A stretch of DNA of 64,000 nt. It comes from JAJEFO01 sp965214325. Its GTDB lineage: Bacteria > Pseudomonadota > Alphaproteobacteria > Rhodobacterales > Rhodobacteraceae. Both the position numbers and the translations under genes were made by a program. The stretch spans positions 2,542,001 through 2,606,000 of the forward strand of contig CBDCBG010000006.1 of the NCBI GenBank assembly GCA_965214325.1. The letters are read 5' to 3'. Shown piece after piece: positions 9,326-17,179 of this stretch (its first letter is position 1; each line of letters begins with the position of its first letter). The notes under the pieces are model-generated. The model did no database searches. It was not told the origin of the DNA and saw nothing but the letters and a program-made list of their open reading frames with translations.

Positions 9326-9930
9326 ATGGAAATCCTTGCCGGACCGGACGTGTCGGTGGCAAGCACGTCTGCTTGCGCGCCCGGCGCCGATGGCAGGATC
9401 GCGAACGGAGCGAAGGTGCCTTCGGATCCCGGATCGCCCGTCGAGCACATGCATGGCCTGCCCGGCAGCATCGCGGCTGTCGGCCTGGAGGCCGGCCCCT
9501 GTCAGGACGGACCGGCGGGATGCCGAGGGCATCGCGCAGCTGCTGCGGACGGGATGGTTCCAGCCCGTGCACTGCAGGCCGGTCGCGTCCCGGGAGACGC
9601 GGGCCCTGCCGGGCTCGCGCAACGCGCTCGTGGAAGGCCTGACGCGGCCTGGACTCCCGGTGCGCGGCATTCTCCGCAACTTCCGCCTGAAGCCCGGCCG
9701 GGTCTCGAAAGGGGACTTCGAGGAGCGGGTCCGGGAGCCGGCCTCGGGCAACGCGACGCTGCCGGACGCCGTCGAGCCGATCCTGCGGCTGCGCGCGCAG
9801 ATGCGCGACGAGCCGGCCGTGATGACGAAGAGGGCCGGGACCCTCGCCGGGCCGGACGCCACCTGCCGGCAGCTAGAGATCTGGCGCGAAACCCAGCTCG
9901 TTCACGGCAAGACGCTTGTCTCCCGGCCGG
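9326..9930 (+). pseudogene. IS110-family transposase, frameshifted and truncated
   Basis: From ATG 9326 the first frame reads MEILAGPDVSVAS and on to LPGSIAAVGLEAGP, the start of the IS110 DEDD domain (normally with GLDVS; here GPDVS). Around 9490-9510 the match moves to another frame with RTDRRDAEGIAQLLRTGWFQ and later RNALVEGLTRPGLPVRGIL. Similarity fades before 9930 and the C-terminal Transposase_20 domain with its catalytic Ser is missing. This is a different IS110 lineage from the intact copy at 22633-23577. Confidence 0.75.
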
Positions 9931-9993
9931 AACGATTGATCTCGAACCGGCTTTCAATCGGGCAGTTGCCGACGCGGTTCCGCCACTACGAAT

Positions 9994-10980
9994 TCAAGGG
10001 CCAAGCCTGGCAAGCGCTGCATCCAGGGCAGCGTCGTCATCCGGTGCCAGCCGCACCGGCAGGGTCAGCACATCTTGACGAAATGCGGACGGCAAGCGCA
10101 CTGCGTCCTTCTCCGTCGTCACAAGTTGTGCCGACAGTGAACGCGCATCTCGTTCAAGTCGGGACATCATTGCATTGCCCAGCGGCTGATGGTCGTCCAG
10201 CGCCTCGGTTCGCACGACCTCCGCCCCAAGGCTCCGCAGCGTCGCAAAGAATTTCTCCGGGCGTCCGATGCCGGCAAACGCGAGAACGCGCAGACCCTTC
10301 CAGTCCATTCCGGTCCGCAAGACTTCAAGACGTCCCTTCGCCAGGGGCGCAGAGATTTCGTCGCCCCACATCCGTTGGAATCGCTCTTGCGCGGCAGGGT
10401 CGCCAATCGAGAGCACGAGGTCGGCCCGCGCAAGGCCCGCCGCTACCGGCTCGCGCAAGGGGCCGGCCGGCATGACGCGCCCGTTGCCGAACCCCGCTTC
10501 CGCGTCGACCACGACAATGCCAAGGTCCTTGGCAACGCCTGGATTCTGCAGCCCGTCATCCATGACGATTACGCGTGCCCCTGCAGCTTCGGCCGCCCGC
10601 ACGGCCGCGATGCGGTCACGCGCAACCCAGGTGGGCGCAAAAGCGGAAATCAGGAGCGGTTCGTCGCCGACGTCGTCCGCGCCGTGACGTTGCCCGTCGA
10701 CTCGCAGGGGACCTGTTTCCGCTCCCCCGTAACCACGCGTCACCACGTGCGTGCCCGCTCCCAAACGTTCGACCAGCGCGATCACTGTCGGCGTCTTTCC
10801 AGTGCCTCCAACGTTGATGTTGCCAACACAGATTACGGGAACGCTGGCACGGTGACCCGCCCCATGTGCAATTCGACGCGCCGTTGCAAATGCCCAGATT
10901 GCCGCAAAGGGTGCCAGAAGCAGGGCTTGCCATCCCGGTCTGTCAGGCGGGTTGGCCCAGAATGACGGTGGACGCGTCAC
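9994..10980 (-). CDS. lpxK: Tetraacyldisaccharide 4'-kinase
   Basis: 328 codons from a GTG start whose bases overlap a preceding TGA (GTGA), with GGAGAGG just upstream as ribosome-binding site. The Walker-type motif VGGTGKTP (about residues 57-64), then VMDDGLQNP and the later TTEKDAVRL are diagnostic for LpxK, which phosphorylates the lipid A disaccharide at the inner membrane. In related genomes waaA lies immediately upstream; here only about 210 bases separate lpxK from DUF4170. The 3' end abuts IS110 debris. Confidence 0.93.
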   Translation of the reverse strand: MTRPPSFWANPPDRPGWQALLLAPFAAIWAFATARRIAHGAGHRASVPVICVGNINVGGTGKTPTVIALVERLGAGTHVVTRGYGGAETGPLRVDGQRHGADDVGDEPLLISAFAPTWVARDRIAAVRAAEAAGARVIVMDDGLQNPGVAKDLGIVVVDAEAGFGNGRVMPAGPLREPVAAGLARADLVLSIGDPAAQERFQRMWGDEISAPLAKGRLEVLRTGMDWKGLRVLAFAGIGRPEKFFATLRSLGAEVVRTEALDDHQPLGNAMMSRLERDARSLSAQLVTTEKDAVRLPSAFRQDVLTLPVRLAPDDDAALDAALARLGP

Positions 10981-11191
10981 GTCCTCTCCAGCCCTGGACG
11001 GACCGAACGGGAAATTTGGGCAATTCGCCCCGCCTTCATGGCCGTGCCGTCCGCTGCGACCTCCTGGTCGGTTGGCAAGCGGATCGAGGCACGGCCATGC
11101 GTCACGCGCGACCAGACGCCCTCGTCCGACAAGTCATGCAGGTGCCACGTGGCGCTCTGCGGGTGCGACAAGTTCCGGCTGCGCGAAGGGA
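10981..11191 (-). other. Short open stretch between DUF4170 and lpxK, where waaA is expected
   Basis: About 50 codons stay open on the minus strand up to the TGA that overlaps the lpxK GTG, ending with RIAQISRSVRPGLERT. There is no ATG in that frame near its start (only TTG or GTG candidates) and no motif of WaaA, DUF374 or any family recognised here. It could be the tail of a deleted gene or a short unannotated peptide. Confidence 0.3.
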
Positions 11192-11437
11192 TCAGCTGCC
11201 CAGCTCCTCGGTAGATGACGCCTCCGTGTCTTCGTCCCGGAGCCGGTGCAGGTGGGCAATGAAGTACCGCATATGCGCATTGTCCACGGTTCGCTGCGCC
11301 TCTGCCCTCCATGCGTTGTAAGCCGATTGGTAGTCCGGGAAAATTCCAACGACATGGATGTCGTCGACATTCCGAAACGCGCTCCTTGCCGGATCGACAA
11401 GTTCGCCGCCAAAGACGAGATGCAACCGCTGAGCCAT
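11192..11437 (-). CDS. DUF4170 protein
   Basis: 81 codons from the ATG giving MAQRLHLVFGGEL. The segment VHVVGIFPDYQSAYNAWRAEAQRTVD and the following MRYFIAHLHRL fit the small DUF4170 family of Rhodobacterales and Rhizobiales. Function unknown; the family is usually next to LPS core and lipid A genes, which agrees with lpxK nearby. The upstream phosphatase gene ends 45 bases away. Confidence 0.8.
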   Translation of the reverse strand: MAQRLHLVFGGELVDPARSAFRNVDDIHVVGIFPDYQSAYNAWRAEAQRTVDNAHMRYFIAHLHRLRDEDTEASSTEELGS

Positions 11438-11481
11438 TTCGCTCCTCCTCCAAGTGTCGTGCAAGGGCCAGGCCGTGCCGG

Positions 11482-12243
11482 TCAGCCGTCAAGCGCCGAA
11501 CCGAATGCCTCATGCACCGTCAGCTTCTTGCGGCCATGCGCACCCAGCAAGTGGCAGTCACCACGGTCAAACACGACAGGAACTATGGGACGTCCCATGC
11601 CCGCACCGGCATCGATATTGACCCGGTTGCCGTAATGCGTGGGCGCGTCCACCGGCGTGTGTCCGTGCACGACCAGCGCCTCGTGGTCACCGCGATGCCG
11701 GTGGAACTCCTCTCGGATCCAGACCAGGTCGTAATCTTCCTGCCTGTCCATCGGAACCCCGGGACGAATGCCCGCGTGAACGAAGATCATCCCGTCTTCG
11801 CGATGCCAGAGCGGGAGAGCCTCGAGAAACTCGCGATGCGCGTCTGGCACATGGAATCGCGCCCGCGCGAGAAGTGACGCGGAATCCTTCGGAACGTCAT
11901 GCCACAGCCCATAGGATGCAAGCGTCGCGCGCCCTCCCATGCCGGATCCCAGCCAGGACCAGACACTCATCATCCCCGTGGGGGAATCGAGCTCGCCTGA
12001 GAGGAACTCGGCGAAACACCGGTCGTGATTGCCGCAGAGCACGATCCAGTCCTCGCCGCTCGCGATGCCGTCGATCAGGAACTGGATGACGCCTTTCGCG
12101 TCCGGCCCGCGGTCCACGAGGTCACCGACATGAACGATTCTCCCGGGCGCGCCGCCTGCCCGGACGCGATCCTCGGCAATCATGGCATGCGCTGCCTTCA
12201 ACTGGTCGAGATGGCCGTGGATGTCTCCGATGGCATAGATCAT
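11482..12243 (-). CDS. Calcineurin-like serine/threonine phosphatase
   Basis: 253 codons. The phosphoesterase motifs GDIHGH (residue 6), GDLVDRGP (near 42) and GNHD (near 75) are present, with later HAGIRPG and VVHGHTP, typical of the bacterial PPP-like family that also includes Ap4A hydrolases. Substrate unknown. The start codon lies only about 20 bases from the right-end hairpin of the IscB element, so the native promoter and leader were probably displaced; the GGGGTGG just before the ATG belongs to, or borders, the element. Confidence 0.88.
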   Translation of the reverse strand: MIYAIGDIHGHLDQLKAAHAMIAEDRVRAGGAPGRIVHVGDLVDRGPDAKGVIQFLIDGIASGEDWIVLCGNHDRCFAEFLSGELDSPTGMMSVWSWLGSGMGGRATLASYGLWHDVPKDSASLLARARFHVPDAHREFLEALPLWHREDGMIFVHAGIRPGVPMDRQEDYDLVWIREEFHRHRGDHEALVVHGHTPVDAPTHYGNRVNIDAGAGMGRPIVPVVFDRGDCHLLGAHGRKKLTVHEAFGSALDG

Positions 12244-13220
12244 CCATCCACCCCGCAGGAAGCCCCGTCCTTCAGGGCGGGGAGGAGTGCCGGCTTCGGT
12301 GCTGCATGCATCGGCGCCTTCTCCTTGTCCGGTGACAGGCCGGGACGATGGCCGTACCCGTCGCCGCGCCGGATGATGCGGCAACGCCTGTGCGGGACGC
12401 CCTGAACCGTGCCGCCGGCGACCTGGACGTTGAAGGAACCCGAGGCGCGCGCCGCGACGCGGCCGACGTGCTCGCCCTGCCTCCTCCCCGAGGGCATGGT
12501 CGCGCGCAGGATGCCGCCCGTCCTGAAGCCTCTCACGGACTTCCGCACCATGAGATGTCCGACGGGGAACCCGAACCGGTTCACGCGCGTGCGCGCATGC
12601 GATCCCCGTCCCATCGCCTGGATCCCGCGGTCCCAGGCGGTAAGCGCGGGCGTCTCGCCGACGCGGGCGGCGTCCAGGGCGTGCGTCTTCGGGATCCCCG
12701 GCCGCGCCCGGCCGGACTCCGTCCTCCCGCCCGAGGAGCCGGAGACGGGAAGGCCGGCGCGGCGCGGACCCTCGAACAGGACGCGGCGGGTGGCGCTGGC
12801 CGCGGCGGCGTCGTGCAGCGGCGCCCTGGCATCCGCGAGAACCCGCCGCAGCCTCCCGAACCGTTCCGTCCACGAGAGCGTGCCGTCCGCCCGCGACAGC
12901 AGCGAGGGCGGGAGCCTGCGCCGCCGATGACCCGCCCGTTGCTCCACGAGCGTCCGGATTCGCGCCCCCCTGTGCCTGATCTCGGCCAGGAACAGGACCT
13001 CGCCGTCGTCTCCCGCCGGCGCAAGGCCGGTCCTCCGCGACCCCGGATCGATCCCGGGATCCACGGGCCCGGTCTCGCCGCCGTCCCTGTCCCGGAGCCG
13101 TATGGCGAACGGATGCAGGCGCACCGCGACGGCGCGTCCCTTCTTCAGCGGCTTCCCCGCCCGCGCCGGGTGGCACGGCACCGGCGGGTCCCCCCGCCGG
13201 TCGAGGGCGAAGACGCGGCT
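12240..13220 (-). pseudogene. iscB: IscB-type RNA-guided nuclease with RuvC-II and HNH deleted
   Basis: On the minus strand the order is: PLMP-like domain (RVFALDRRGD then PVPCHPARAGKPLKKGRA), RuvC-I (IDPGSRRTG), a short Arg-rich bridge region, LPPSLLSR, then directly LADARAPLHDAAA, GGRTE, RuvC-III (PKTHALDAARVG), and the C-terminal domain with GRGSHARTRVNRFGFPVGHL, KSVRGFRTGGILRA and GYGH. Between LSWTERFGRL and LADARAPL about 130-150 residues normally hold RuvC-II and the HNH domain; they are gone. About 20 residues are also missing after the bridge Arg run. The frame stays open throughout. No ATG, GTG or TTG lies at the expected start (AGC CGC GTC replaces it), so it is scored as a pseudogene. 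Confidence 0.8.
12263..12282. repeat. Right-end hairpin of the IscB element
   Basis: CCCCGTCC-TTCA-GGGCGGGG, an 8-bp stem with one G-T wobble, followed on the minus strand by GCTTCCTGC as in the TnpB remnant end at 57449. It lies about 20 bases before the phosphatase start codon. Confidence 0.7.
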
Positions 13221-13478
13221 CGCGCCGCACCGGGGGTCGCCGGAGCCTCTCCCGTGACGCCGGCCGGAGCCGGGCCCCTCTCGCGCAACCTGGCCGTCCG
13301 CGTTCCGGCCCGCCCCGTTTCGTGCCGGACCCGGCGTGCCTGCAGGCGAATCCTCGAGAGCCCGGGACCGAGGAAGCGTCCCGGGGCCGGTCTTCAACGC
13401 ATGGTTCAAGGCGGACTGGATCCCTTTCTCCCTTCTCGTGCCGGTCGGCACGGGCCTTCGGGGCCTTCGCCCCTCAAG
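13221..13478 (-). ncRNA. Probable omega RNA (HEARO-type) of the IscB element
   Basis: This roughly 260-base stretch lies between the left-end hairpin and the iscB frame on the same strand, the place of the omega RNA in IscB loci. It contains several stems on the minus strand: GTGCC-GACC-GGCAC, the CTTGAAC/GTTGAAG region, and a perfect 8-bp stem CCCGGGAC...GTCCCGGG. Size, place and structure fit; the assignment is inferred and was not compared with the HEARO model. The guide would be taken from sequence beyond the left end, that is the aquaporin 3' end. Confidence 0.55.
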
Positions 13479-13498
13479 CCCCTCCCTGAAGGGAGGGG
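13479..13498. repeat. Left-end hairpin of the IscB element
   Basis: Perfect palindrome CCCCTCCC-TGAA-GGGAGGGG, 18 bases from the aquaporin stop. IS200/IS605 ends carry such subterminal hairpins. Confidence 0.75.
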
Positions 13499-13515
13499 TC
13501 GCTGACCGTGCGCGC

Positions 13516-14193
13516 TCAGTTCCTTGTCGACACATTGTCGCTCTTGAAGAGCCAATGTGCAAACAGCGAGGCGGCAACAGCCCCGGCCAGTTCCGCCGCA
13601 ACGAAGCCAGGGACGTCCACGGGGCGAATGCCCGAGAAGCTGTCCGTGAATCCCCGTGCCATCGCGACGGCGGGATTGGCGAACGAAGTTGACGAAGTGA
13701 ACCAGTAGGCGGCCCCGATGAAAAGGCCTACAAGCCAAGGCACGGCTTCGGGTCGCTGGCGGACGCCCGCCAGGATGACCAGCACCAGCCCGAATGCAGC
13801 CACCGCCTCTGCCAGCCAGATCGCGCCACCAGTTCTCGCCGTCATCGAGGCCTGGATCACCGGCTGTCCGAACATCAGGTGCGCCAGGAACGTGCCCGAC
13901 ACGCCGCCAACGACCTGGGCGACCGCAAACGCCAGGGCACGGAGGCGGGAGATCTCGCACCTGATCAGGAACGCAAGCGTGACGGCGGGATTGAAATGCG
14001 CGCCCGAGACGGGACCAAGGATCGTGATCAGGACGACCAGAATGGCCCCGGTCGGAAGGGCGTTGCAGAGGAGCTGAAGCGCGACGTCATCCGTCAGCCG
14101 CTCAGCCATGATGCCAGACCCGACGACGGTCGCGACCAGAAGCCCCGTGCCCATTGCCTCGGACGCAAGATGCCGGGCCAGAATCCCTTCCAT
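13516..14193 (-). CDS. Aquaporin/MIP family channel
   Basis: 225 codons from ATG 14193, overlapping the serA stop (TGATG); a GTG one codon earlier is possible. Two half-helix motifs are present: HFNPAVTLAF near residue 68 and SFANPAVAMARGF near residue 173, with six hydrophobic membrane spans. The second motif keeps NPA and the following Arg of the selectivity region. The sequence resembles the AqpS group, which in some alphaproteobacteria moves arsenite or other small neutral solutes, but no ars genes are nearby. It is the last gene of serC-serA-aqp. Confidence 0.85.
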   Translation of the reverse strand: MEGILARHLASEAMGTGLLVATVVGSGIMAERLTDDVALQLLCNALPTGAILVVLITILGPVSGAHFNPAVTLAFLIRCEISRLRALAFAVAQVVGGVSGTFLAHLMFGQPVIQASMTARTGGAIWLAEAVAAFGLVLVILAGVRQRPEAVPWLVGLFIGAAYWFTSSTSFANPAVAMARGFTDSFSGIRPVDVPGFVAAELAGAVAASLFAHWLFKSDNVSTRN

Positions 14194-15788
14194 CACGCCA
14201 CGTCGAATTGCAGAGGGCGAACCAGGGCAAAGAGGCCGGTCTCGCGCAACTGCTCCAGCGCCGCCTGGGGAACAGGCTCGTCGACATAGAGGAGCGCGAT
14301 CGCATCGCCGCTCTTCTCGGATCGGCCAAGCGTGAAGTTCGCGATGTTGACGCCGTTGGATCCAAGCGTGGTGCCGAGGGTCCCGATGATCCCCGGGACG
14401 TCCTCGTTGGTCGTGTAGACCATGTGTGCCCCGATCTCCGCGTCAATGTTGATGCCCTTGATCTGGATAAACCTGGGCTTGCCGTCACTGAACACCGTTC
14501 CCGCGATCGACCGCTCCCGGTCATCGGTCACGATCGTCAACTTGATGTAGGCGTCAAACACGCCCGACTTGGCCTGCGTCGTGGTGGAGCACTTGATGCC
14601 CCGGTCCCTCGCGATGACCGGTGCCGAAACCATGTTCACGTCCGAGTTGGACGCCTTCAGGATTCCCGCCATCGCCGCCGCATGCAGGGCATCCGTGTTC
14701 ATGCCGGCCACTTCCCCGTCAAACAGCAGGTTGATGGCCCGGATCGGCTCGTCGGTAAGCTGTCCGACAAAGGTGCCGAGATGATCCGCAAGCCTCACCC
14801 AGGGACCCATGACCTTGGCTTCCTCACCGGTGATCGAGGGCATGTTGATCGCGTTGGTCACGGCGCCGGCAAGCAGGAAATCCGACATCTGCTCGGCCAC
14901 CTGGATGGCGACGTTTTCCTGCGCCTCCATCGTCGAGGCGCCAAGATGCGGCGTCACGACAACATTCGGCAGGTTGAAGAGCGGGGACTTGGTCGCGGGT
15001 TCCTCGGCAAAGACGTCAAACGCCGCACCTGCCACATGTCCCGAGTCCAGCGCCTTGGCCAGCGCCGCCTCGTCAACCAGTCCGCCGCGCGCGCAGTTGA
15101 TCACGCGCGCCCCGGGTTTCATCCGCCTGATCGCGTCCGCCGAAAGAATGTTGCGCGTCCTGTCGGTCAGCGGCACGTGAAGCGTGACGAAATCGGACCG
15201 GGCCAGCAACTCGTCCAGACCGACCTTCTCGACGCCAAGCTTCTCGGCACGCTCCTCGGTGAGGAACGGGTCATGCGCGATCGCTTTCATCCGCAGCCCG
15301 CACGCGCGCGCGATGACATTCGCGCCGATGTTGCCGGCGCCGATCACCCCGAGAGTCTTCGCCGTCAGCTCCACCCCGAGAAAGCGCGACTTCTCCCACT
15401 TGCCGGCGTGGGTCGAGGCGCTCGCCGCCGGAATCTGGCGGGCAACCGCGAACATCAAGGCAATCGCGTGCTCGGCGGTGGTGATCGAATTGCCGAATGG
15501 CGTGTTCATCACGATCACGCCATTCTTCGATGCAGCGGGGACATCCACGTTGTCGACGCCAATTCCCGCGCGACCCACGACCTTGAGCCTCGGTGCCGCA
15601 TCAAGGAGTTTCGCGGTCACCTTGGTCGCTGACCGTATGGCAAGCCCGTCGTACTCGCCTATGGCCTCAAGCAGACGATCCTTGTCCTTGCCCAACCCGG
15701 GCTCGAACGTCACGTCCACGCCCCTGTCCCTGAACTTCCTGACCGCTGCCTCGGAAAGATTGTCGCTTACCAGTGCCCTTGGTGCCAT
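14193..15788 (-). CDS. serA: D-3-phosphoglycerate dehydrogenase
   Basis: 531 codons from ATG 15788 (MAPRALVSD); an upstream in-frame start would add 11 unconserved residues. Features in order: substrate-binding RSATKVT, Rossmann motif GVIGAGNIG, catalytic Arg in CARGGLVDE, the Glu region and catalytic His in PHLGASTMEAQ, then the ASB domain and a C-terminal ACT domain (DVPGIIGTLGTTLG) that usually senses serine. It catalyses the first step of serine synthesis from 3-phosphoglycerate. It lies 84 bases downstream of serC on the same strand. Confidence 0.96.
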   Translation of the reverse strand: MAPRALVSDNLSEAAVRKFRDRGVDVTFEPGLGKDKDRLLEAIGEYDGLAIRSATKVTAKLLDAAPRLKVVGRAGIGVDNVDVPAASKNGVIVMNTPFGNSITTAEHAIALMFAVARQIPAASASTHAGKWEKSRFLGVELTAKTLGVIGAGNIGANVIARACGLRMKAIAHDPFLTEERAEKLGVEKVGLDELLARSDFVTLHVPLTDRTRNILSADAIRRMKPGARVINCARGGLVDEAALAKALDSGHVAGAAFDVFAEEPATKSPLFNLPNVVVTPHLGASTMEAQENVAIQVAEQMSDFLLAGAVTNAINMPSITGEEAKVMGPWVRLADHLGTFVGQLTDEPIRAINLLFDGEVAGMNTDALHAAAMAGILKASNSDVNMVSAPVIARDRGIKCSTTTQAKSGVFDAYIKLTIVTDDRERSIAGTVFSDGKPRFIQIKGINIDAEIGAHMVYTTNEDVPGIIGTLGTTLGSNGVNIANFTLGRSEKSGDAIALLYVDEPVPQAALEQLRETGLFALVRPLQFDVA

Positions 15789-15872
15789 TGCTGCTTGTCC
15801 TTCTTTCGTCACTACGGGCAATGCCGCTGCCGGCGCTTCGCTTCGGCCCGCAACGTGCGCAAAGTCCCGATC

Positions 15873-17036
15873 TCAGGCCCGCCCGGCGGGCATGCCAGTC
15901 TCCCGGATTTCGGATTCAAAGGCCCAGTCCAGCCACGGGCACAGCGCCTTCAAGTCGTCTTGCTCGACGGTTCCGCCACACCAGATCCTGAGGCCGGGAG
16001 GGGCATCCCGGTAGGATCCGATGTCATAGGCGACGTTTTGCGCTTCAAGCCGGCTTGCGACCGACTTGGCAAATGCCGAGCCATCCTGGATCCGGTCGTC
16101 ACCGAACCTGAGGCAAACGCTCGTGTTCGACCTTGTCTCGGGATCCGTTGCCAGGTTCTGGAGCCAGCCCCGTGTGGCGCAGAACTCGTGAATGACGCCT
16201 GCATTGGCATCGGCTCTCTTGATCAGGCCTTTCAGGCCACCCACGCTGACCGCCCAGTCGAGCGCCTTGAGGTAGTCCTCGACAGCCAGCATCGACGGCG
16301 TGTTGATCGTGGCGCCCTCGAAGACGCCACCCATCAGCTTTCCGCCCTTGGTCAGGCGGAATATCTTCGGGAGGGGCCATGGCGGCGTCCATGACTCAAG
16401 GCGTTCCACGGCACGCGGCCCAAGCGCAAGCATTCCGTGCGCAGCCTCGCCTCCCAGCACCTTCTGCCAGGAAAAGGTCACCGCATCCAGCCGGTCCCAC
16501 GGCAGGTCCTGGGCAAATGCGGCACTCGTCGCGTCGCAGACGGTCAGGCCGTCGCGCGCGGCAGGAATCTCGAAGCTGTCCGGGACCCGCACGCCTGACG
16601 TTGTCCCGTTCCACGCAAAGACCACGTCAGCGTCCCAGTCGACGCTCTCCAGATCGACGATCTCGCCGTATTCCGCTGTTGTCACCCTCGCATCCAGTTT
16701 CAACTGGCCGACCGCGTCCGAAGCCCATCCCGCACCGAAACTCTCCCAGGCAAGGATCTCGGCGGGGCGGGCGCCCAAGAGGTTCCACATCGCCATTTCG
16801 ACCGCGCCCGTGTCCGAGGCCGGGACAATGCCCAAGAGGTGGTCTGCGGGGATTCCGAGGACGTCCCTGGTCCGCTCGATCGCGTCTTTCAGCTTGGCCT
16901 TGCCAATGGCAGCCCTGTGCGACCTGCCCAAGGCCGCGTCACTCAGCTTTTCAAGGGAGAACGTCGGAGGCTTGGCGCAGGGGCCGGACGAAAACCGCGG
17001 ATTGCCCGGCCGCGCAACCGGTTTGTCCAATTCCAT
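15873..17036 (-). CDS. serC: Phosphoserine aminotransferase
   Basis: 387 codons from ATG 17036 (MELDKPVARP). The N-terminus NPRFSSGPCAKPP and the SWQKVLGGEAAHGM segment with the PLP-binding Lys place it in the alphaproteobacterial SerC group. It converts 3-phosphohydroxypyruvate and glutamate to phosphoserine. It is followed by serA, and its leader has two short hairpins, one holding the ribosome-binding site in its loop. It is divergent from serB. Confidence 0.95.
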   Translation of the reverse strand: MELDKPVARPGNPRFSSGPCAKPPTFSLEKLSDAALGRSHRAAIGKAKLKDAIERTRDVLGIPADHLLGIVPASDTGAVEMAMWNLLGARPAEILAWESFGAGWASDAVGQLKLDARVTTAEYGEIVDLESVDWDADVVFAWNGTTSGVRVPDSFEIPAARDGLTVCDATSAAFAQDLPWDRLDAVTFSWQKVLGGEAAHGMLALGPRAVERLESWTPPWPLPKIFRLTKGGKLMGGVFEGATINTPSMLAVEDYLKALDWAVSVGGLKGLIKRADANAGVIHEFCATRGWLQNLATDPETRSNTSVCLRFGDDRIQDGSAFAKSVASRLEAQNVAYDIGSYRDAPPGLRIWCGGTVEQDDLKALCPWLDWAFESEIRETGMPAGRA

Positions 17037-17041
17037 GCTCA

Positions 17042-17073
17042 ATATCCTTCCAGATATGCGCCCCTCGTTGGGG
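17042..17073 (-). promoter_or_regulatory. Structured serC leader, candidate serC RNA motif
   Basis: On the minus strand, CCCC-AACGA-GGGG is followed by ATATC-TGGAAGG-ATAT, then GAGC and the serC ATG. The GGAAGG ribosome-binding site sits in the loop of the second stem. A conserved two-hairpin serC RNA motif upstream of serC has been described in Alphaproteobacteria; assignment to it here is from position and shape only. Confidence 0.5.
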
Positions 17074-17179
17074 AGGAGTGTCCCGCGCACGCGAATAAGG
17101 GGGCGGGGACCCTTTCGCAAGGCGCAAATTGCCGCTAGAGCCGCCGCATCGGAAACAACCCGGAACGGCTGCACGACCC

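Larger units (their letters stand above)
12248..13500 (-). mobile_element. IS200/IS605-type element carrying iscB (OMEGA element), no tnpA
   Basis: The element sits between the stop of the aquaporin gene and the start of the phosphatase gene. Both ends have the hairpins typical of IS200/IS605 ends: one perfect 8-bp stem with TGAA loop at 13479-13498 and one 8-bp stem with a single wobble at 12263-12282. Inside are an iscB derivative and, between the left hairpin and the coding region, a GC-rich structured stretch expected to encode the omega RNA. No Y1 transposase gene is present, so movement would need TnpA in trans. Exact ends are uncertain by several bases. Confidence 0.75.

Noticed and set aside
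12348..13505. 385-codon plus-strand frame across the IscB element
   Set aside because: No domain; the minus strand carries the IscB motifs in order.
14154..15632. 492-codon plus-strand frame opposite serA
   Set aside because: Antisense shadow of a well-defined serA.
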